Shown: positions 14,692 through 17,551 of the stretch, piece after piece | How the letters are laid out: each line of letters begins with the position of its first letter | Numbering within the stretch: position 1 is the first letter of the stretch | Assembly: GCA_902783925.1 (NCBI GenBank) | Contig: CACZSV010000091.1 | Location: 1-17,551 of the forward strand | DNA length: 17,551 nucleotides | Direction of reading: 5' to 3' | Source of the DNA: an uncultured Coriobacteriaceae bacterium | GTDB taxonomy: Bacteria > Actinomycetota > Coriobacteriia > Coriobacteriales > QAMH01 | Translations under genes and position numbers: made by a program | The notes under the pieces: generated by a model | The model's database searches: none | Seen by the model: the letters and a program-made list of their open reading frames with translations, nothing else | What the model was told of the DNA's origin: nothing

Positions 14692-15597
14692 CTATTCGTG
14701 AATTCCAAGAACGGACTCGTGGACAGTCTGGTCGAGACGTGCACATGGCGCTGTTTCCGCCCAGTCCTCCGGCGGCAATGAGGGAATCGCCACGATAAAG
14801 ACTGCACCATGCCCCGGCAGGTTGGCTGCTTCGACAGTGCCGTTCATAGCCTCGGTCAACGCCTTGACTATGGCCAAGCCAAGCCCGCTATTGCCGCCTC
14901 CCTTGAAGCGCGCGCGGCTCTGGTCCGCGCGATAGAAACGATCAAAGAGATGTTCTGGGGCCTCGTCACCAAATCCGGGCCCGTCATCTTTCACGGCAAT
15001 AATCGAGTACTCCATGCTCGACGTGATCTCAACGCGCACATTGCCGCCTTCGCCTGCAAAACGGCTCGCATTTTCGATGAGGTTGACGAGGATCTGATTG
15101 ACAGCGTCTGCATTGCCGTTAACATCTGGGGCCTCTCCCACCACAACAAGATTGACGCCGCGCTCCTCGACAAGCCCCTGCATCAGCAATGCGCAATTAT
15201 CTGCCACAGCACGCAAATTCAGGCGCGTGAGTTCCATTTGATCGCCTTCTGCGCGCTGCAGGGTGAGCAAATCGTTTGCAAGGCGCGTGAGGCGATCGCA
15301 TTCCTTGACAATCTGCTGCAAGAAGCGTTGCGCCATATCCTCGGGAACACCGCCTTCGAGCAAGGTTTCCGCCGCACCGCGAATCGCAGTGAGCGGCGTC
15401 CTAATCTCATGGCTGACATCGCTCACGAACTGAGCCTGGCGCGCTTGCTGACAGCGCATCTCGTTGACCGTGTCGATCATATAGTCGCGCACCTCGGCTG
15501 GCGGGTCGACTTGTTCGAGAAACTCAAGGACGCTTGCTGGGACATCTTTGGCAAAAACATCCTGCAGACAATTTGCATCCGCTACATGGGCATCCAC
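14692..15597 (-). CDS. Soluble sensor histidine kinase without a sensor or membrane domain
   Basis: A 301-aa kinase that looks like only the catalytic half of a PhoR/SenX3-type protein. Visible are the H-box FVSDVSHEIRTPLTAIRG with phospho-acceptor H63, the N-box LVNLIENASRF, the G1 box KDDGPGFG, the F-box LFDRFYRADQSRAR and the G2 box NSGLGLAIV. The N-terminal 60 residues are helical linker only: no membrane segment, PAS or HAMP domain. The GTG start at 15597 is well supported (GGGGAGGG, 7 nt upstream), so the short form is real. It follows coaX by 15 nt. The likely partner regulator lies beyond coaX on the other strand. Its input may be a cytoplasmic partner or metabolite. Confidence 0.9.
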   Translation of the reverse strand: MDAHVADANCLQDVFAKDVPASVLEFLEQVDPPAEVRDYMIDTVNEMRCQQARQAQFVSDVSHEIRTPLTAIRGAAETLLEGGVPEDMAQRFLQQIVKECDRLTRLANDLLTLQRAEGDQMELTRLNLRAVADNCALLMQGLVEERGVNLVVVGEAPDVNGNADAVNQILVNLIENASRFAGEGGNVRVEITSSMEYSIIAVKDDGPGFGDEAPEHLFDRFYRADQSRARFKGGGNSGLGLAIVKALTEAMNGTVEAANLPGHGAVFIVAIPSLPPEDWAETAPCARLDQTVHESVLGIHE

Positions 15598-15612
15598 AAC
15601 AGCACCCTCCCC

Positions 15613-16380
15613 TTACCTACTGTTTTTCTCGTAAATACGCCGCAAGCCGTACAGCGTGAGCCGGGGTTCGCGGTGGGTTATTTCCTGCGAGAGATCGGCA
15701 ATGAGCCCGGAAAAGCCGCCTGTGGCAATAACGGGAGCCTTATAGCCAATCTCATCGAAGATCATACGGACAAGTCCATCGATGCGTGCAACCTCTCCGT
15801 AGACGATTCCAGAACGCATGGCGTCTATGGTATTGGTGCCAATCGCCTGGCCTGGTTCAACGATATCGACTTGAGGCAGGCGGGCTGCGTTTTCGAACAT
15901 CGCCGCCGCTCCTGTGCCCATTCCAGGGGCAATTATTCCACCGAGAAAACGCCCTTTTTCGTCGATGACCTCAATATTGGTTGTCGTTCCAAGATCGACG
16001 ACCACAGCAGGAGCCCCGACCATATCGATGGCGGCAATCGCATCTGCAATGCGGTCTGCCCCCACCTCGGCTGGATTGTCGTAGCGCATTGCAACACCCG
16101 TCTTGATACCCGGGCCAACGACAATAGGGTCTTTGCCCGTAATGCGCCGCGCCACGATCTCCCAGCACTCGGTGAGTGCGGGCACAACGGACGCAAGAAC
16201 GACGTCATGGCATCGCTCGGGGCTGATGCTGTTCAAACTGAACTGTCCTGCAAGCAAAAACTGCAGCTCGTCTGCGGTGTCCTGGGCGCGCGTATTGAAT
16301 ACCCAGTGGTTCACAAGATCGGCATCGTCGAAGAGCCCGAGGGCCGTTTGCGTATTGCCAATATCGACTGTCAGCAGCAT
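15613..16380 (-). CDS. coaX: Type III pantothenate kinase
   Basis: Catalyses the first step of coenzyme A synthesis, phosphorylating pantothenate with ATP. Type III enzymes are not feedback-inhibited by CoA and need a monovalent cation. The 255 aa match the family length. Motifs: TVDIGNTQT (4-12) phosphate loop, YDNPAEVGADR (100-110) with catalytic D109, VVDLGTTTN (127-135) and GGIIAPGM. The third motif is slightly unusual, as many members read GTATT rather than GTTTN. GGAG lies 5 nt before the ATG, and a small hairpin with an SD-like loop lies just before that. It heads the long minus-strand gene string. Confidence 0.94.
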   Translation of the reverse strand: MLLTVDIGNTQTALGLFDDADLVNHWVFNTRAQDTADELQFLLAGQFSLNSISPERCHDVVLASVVPALTECWEIVARRITGKDPIVVGPGIKTGVAMRYDNPAEVGADRIADAIAAIDMVGAPAVVVDLGTTTNIEVIDEKGRFLGGIIAPGMGTGAAAMFENAARLPQVDIVEPGQAIGTNTIDAMRSGIVYGEVARIDGLVRMIFDEIGYKAPVIATGGFSGLIADLSQEITHREPRLTLYGLRRIYEKNSR

Positions 16381-16393
16381 ATGTCTCCATTCA

Positions 16394-16410
16394 GCGCAGC
16401 TCCTCTGCGC
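16394..16410 (-). other. Hairpin with SD-like loop in the coaX leader
   Basis: On the minus strand GCGCAG and CTGCGC form a 6-bp stem around the 5-nt loop AGGAG, 13 nt before the coaX start and just ahead of its real Shine-Dalgarno GGAG. A possible TATAAG -10 precedes the hairpin, which would put the hairpin at the very 5' end of the mRNA. It may stabilise the message or influence translation. Confidence 0.4.
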
Positions 16411-16467
16411 TTATAACGCCATACAACGGTTCAGTTACAGCGTAGCGTATATGCCCGAGCGAACACG

Positions 16468-16473
16468 TACAAT
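16468..16473 (+). promoter_or_regulatory. Possible -10 of the response-regulator gene
   Basis: TACAAT lies 44 nt before the chosen ATG in the divergent coaX/regulator spacer (16381-16517). No good -35 is seen at the usual distance. The same hexamer lies near the starts of wzm and the GtrA gene, so it may be a common -10 form here. Confidence 0.3.
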
Positions 16474-16517
16474 GAAAACAAATCGTAACAGGCAAAAATA
16501 TGGAATCAGGAGCTGCC

Positions 16518-17237
16518 ATGGAAGAGAACAGCGAACAGAGAATACTCGTTGTCGACGACGAGCAGTCGATAACCGATTTCGTAAGTTTCAACCTTTCAAA
16601 AGAAGGCTATAAAGTCGACGTCGCCCACGACGGCAACGATGCCGTGGAAATGGCGACGCAAGCAGAATACGACCTCATTATCCTCGATGTCATGCTTCCC
16701 GGCATCGATGGCTACGAGGTATGCCGGCGCATACGCGCAAAAAGCAATGTCCCCGTTTTGTTCCTCTCTGCCCGAGACACAGAGCTAGACAAAGTCGTCG
16801 GTCTCGAATTGGGCGGGGACGATTATCTCGCGAAGCCCTTCGGCATCAGAGAGCTGCTTGCACGCGTGCATGCGCTCCTTCGTCGTGCTCCGCAAGAAAG
16901 CGAGAGCAATGCCGAAGGCGCTCGCATACTCGATGTGAGCGGCATCCATCTCGACGAAGCGGGACATCGTGCAACCTTCGATGGGAAGGACATCGATCTT
17001 ACTCCGCGTGAGTTCGAGCTCCTCGTCACGCTCATGTCACATGCGGGGACCGTTCTTGGCCGCGAGCAGCTGCTACGTGAGGCGAGGGATTGGCAGTATG
17101 TGGTCGAGACAAAGACGGTCGACACGCACATCAAGCGTCTGCGCGATAAGCTTTCGAGCGTTGGGCTGAGCCCGAATGTCATCGAAACCGTGCGCGGGTA
17201 CGGTTACCGATTCGTGCAGGATTTCGACAACAAATAG
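16518..17237 (+). CDS. OmpR/PhoB-family response regulator
   Basis: A 239-aa two-domain regulator. The receiver domain has the acidic pair D13-D14, the phospho-acceptor D57 in IILDVMLPG, a serine switch in VLFLSARD and the conserved lysine in YLAKPFG. The C-terminal winged helix has LTPREFELLVTLM, the recognition region TKTVDTHIKRLRDKL and the terminal wing VRGYGYRF. RegX3/PhoB-like by these blocks. The ATG at 16518 has AGGAG 6 nt upstream, preferred over an ATG 18 nt earlier without a site. No kinase gene follows; the nearest one is on the other strand beyond coaX. It converges with the MFS gene, 35 nt apart. Confidence 0.93.
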   Translation: MEENSEQRILVVDDEQSITDFVSFNLSKEGYKVDVAHDGNDAVEMATQAEYDLIILDVMLPGIDGYEVCRRIRAKSNVPVLFLSARDTELDKVVGLELGGDDYLAKPFGIRELLARVHALLRRAPQESESNAEGARILDVSGIHLDEAGHRATFDGKDIDLTPREFELLVTLMSHAGTVLGREQLLREARDWQYVVETKTVDTHIKRLRDKLSSVGLSPNVIETVRGYGYRFVQDFDNK

Positions 17238-17272
17238 AGACGCGCAGAAAGCCAAGAGACTGCAACGGAGTA

Positions 17273-17551
17273 TCACGAAAGCGCGGGTTCCTCGTCAAGC
17301 TTTCGCGCGCTCTTTGAAAGAGCGAGCGACACACCCAAAAGAAATATGAAAACGCCATCGATCTGAAAGAAAAGCGGCGTGCCCGTGACCTCGGCTATGA
17401 CGCCGCCAAGTGCGGTACCTGCGGGGATGGCCATCCCGTTCATAGCTGTAAAGAGGCCCATAACGCGGCCGAGCTTCTCGTCGGGGACGTTTTTCTGAAG
17501 CAGCGTCATGAGCGGGGCATTGAACCACGCGCAGGCGATGGCGAGCACGCC
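17273..17551 (-). CDS. MFS transporter, C-terminal end (cut by the window edge)
   Basis: The last 92 residues of a membrane carrier. Two long hydrophobic segments are separated by the loop QKNVPDEKLGRVMGLFTAMNGM, a typical MFS cytoplasmic loop, followed by GTALGGVIAE and a final segment ending in a charged tail. This resembles the MFS_3/macrolide-efflux group. Its substrate cannot be told from this part. The start is outside the window. There is no terminator-like hairpin with a T-run between it and the convergent regulator gene. Confidence 0.8.
   Translation of the reverse strand, partial: GVLAIACAWFNAPLMTLLQKNVPDEKLGRVMGLFTAMNGMAIPAGTALGGVIAEVTGTPLFFQIDGVFIFLLGVSLALSKSARKLDEEPALS

Noticed and set aside
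14809..16416. A 535-codon plus-strand open frame across the histidine kinase and coaX
   Set aside because: Antisense shadow of two well-supported genes, spanning their junction, with no domain resemblance.
17320..17340. GCTCTTT/AAAGAGC inverted repeat near the 3' end of the MFS gene as a terminator
   Set aside because: It lies inside the coding sequence of the transporter with no T-tract, so it is probably a chance result of codon use.

Overview
The window looks like a piece of chromosome from an anaerobic actinobacterium, most likely class Coriobacteriia (Eggerthellaceae/Slackia-like). I infer this from the moderately high GC content, a catechol-dehydroxylase-type molybdopterin operon of the kind common in that group, mycobacterium-like galactofuranose genes, and RegX3-like signalling. 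No rRNA, tRNA, CRISPR array, IS element or phage gene is visible. The assignment is an inference from gene content, not a measured placement.

Layout. Positions 1-598 (minus): the start of trigger factor (tig) behind a small gene of unknown function. Positions 745-3870 (minus): a three-gene operon with a large Mo/W-bis-MGD oxidoreductase-family subunit, a ferredoxin-like small subunit and a 91-aa unknown, closed by a strong terminator. Positions 3871-4371: an AT-rich leader with no credible gene. Positions 4372-6349 (minus): tadA, a family 2 glycosyltransferase (GT2) and nth, with overlapping ends, behind a probable leaderless promoter. Positions 6476-9111: glf (minus), divergent from a GtrA-family gene and a GlfT1-like galactofuranosyltransferase (plus). 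Positions 9127-11857 (minus): a Wzm/Wzt polysaccharide exporter and another GT2. Positions 11950-16380 (minus): coaX, a soluble histidine kinase, an M29 aminopeptidase, an ACT-domain protein, a remnant of tarI, and tarJ. Positions 16518-17237 (plus): an OmpR-family response regulator. Positions 17273 to the right edge (minus): the C-terminal end of an MFS transporter.

How the genes work together. Glf makes UDP-galactofuranose, the GlfT1-like enzyme and the other GT2 would build a lipid-linked glycan, GtrA may move a lipid-linked sugar, and Wzm/Wzt would export the polymer. tarJ makes ribitol-5-phosphate for a teichoic-type polymer, but its partner tarI survives only as a 38-codon internally deleted remnant.

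The strongest novelty is the Mo operon. The large subunit belongs to the catechol-dehydroxylase/DMSO-reductase superfamily, but all four positions where relatives carry the N-terminal [4Fe-4S] cysteines are replaced (S28, Y33, N61, N64). Its small partner keeps the fold-level similarity of a two-cluster ferredoxin subunit but has lost seven of eight cluster cysteines. Both subunits have therefore lost their electron wire in parallel. This suggests an intact Mo enzyme doing net-redox-neutral chemistry, or using an unknown electron route. The alignments behind this were made by eye from knowledge of the families, so they need computational confirmation.
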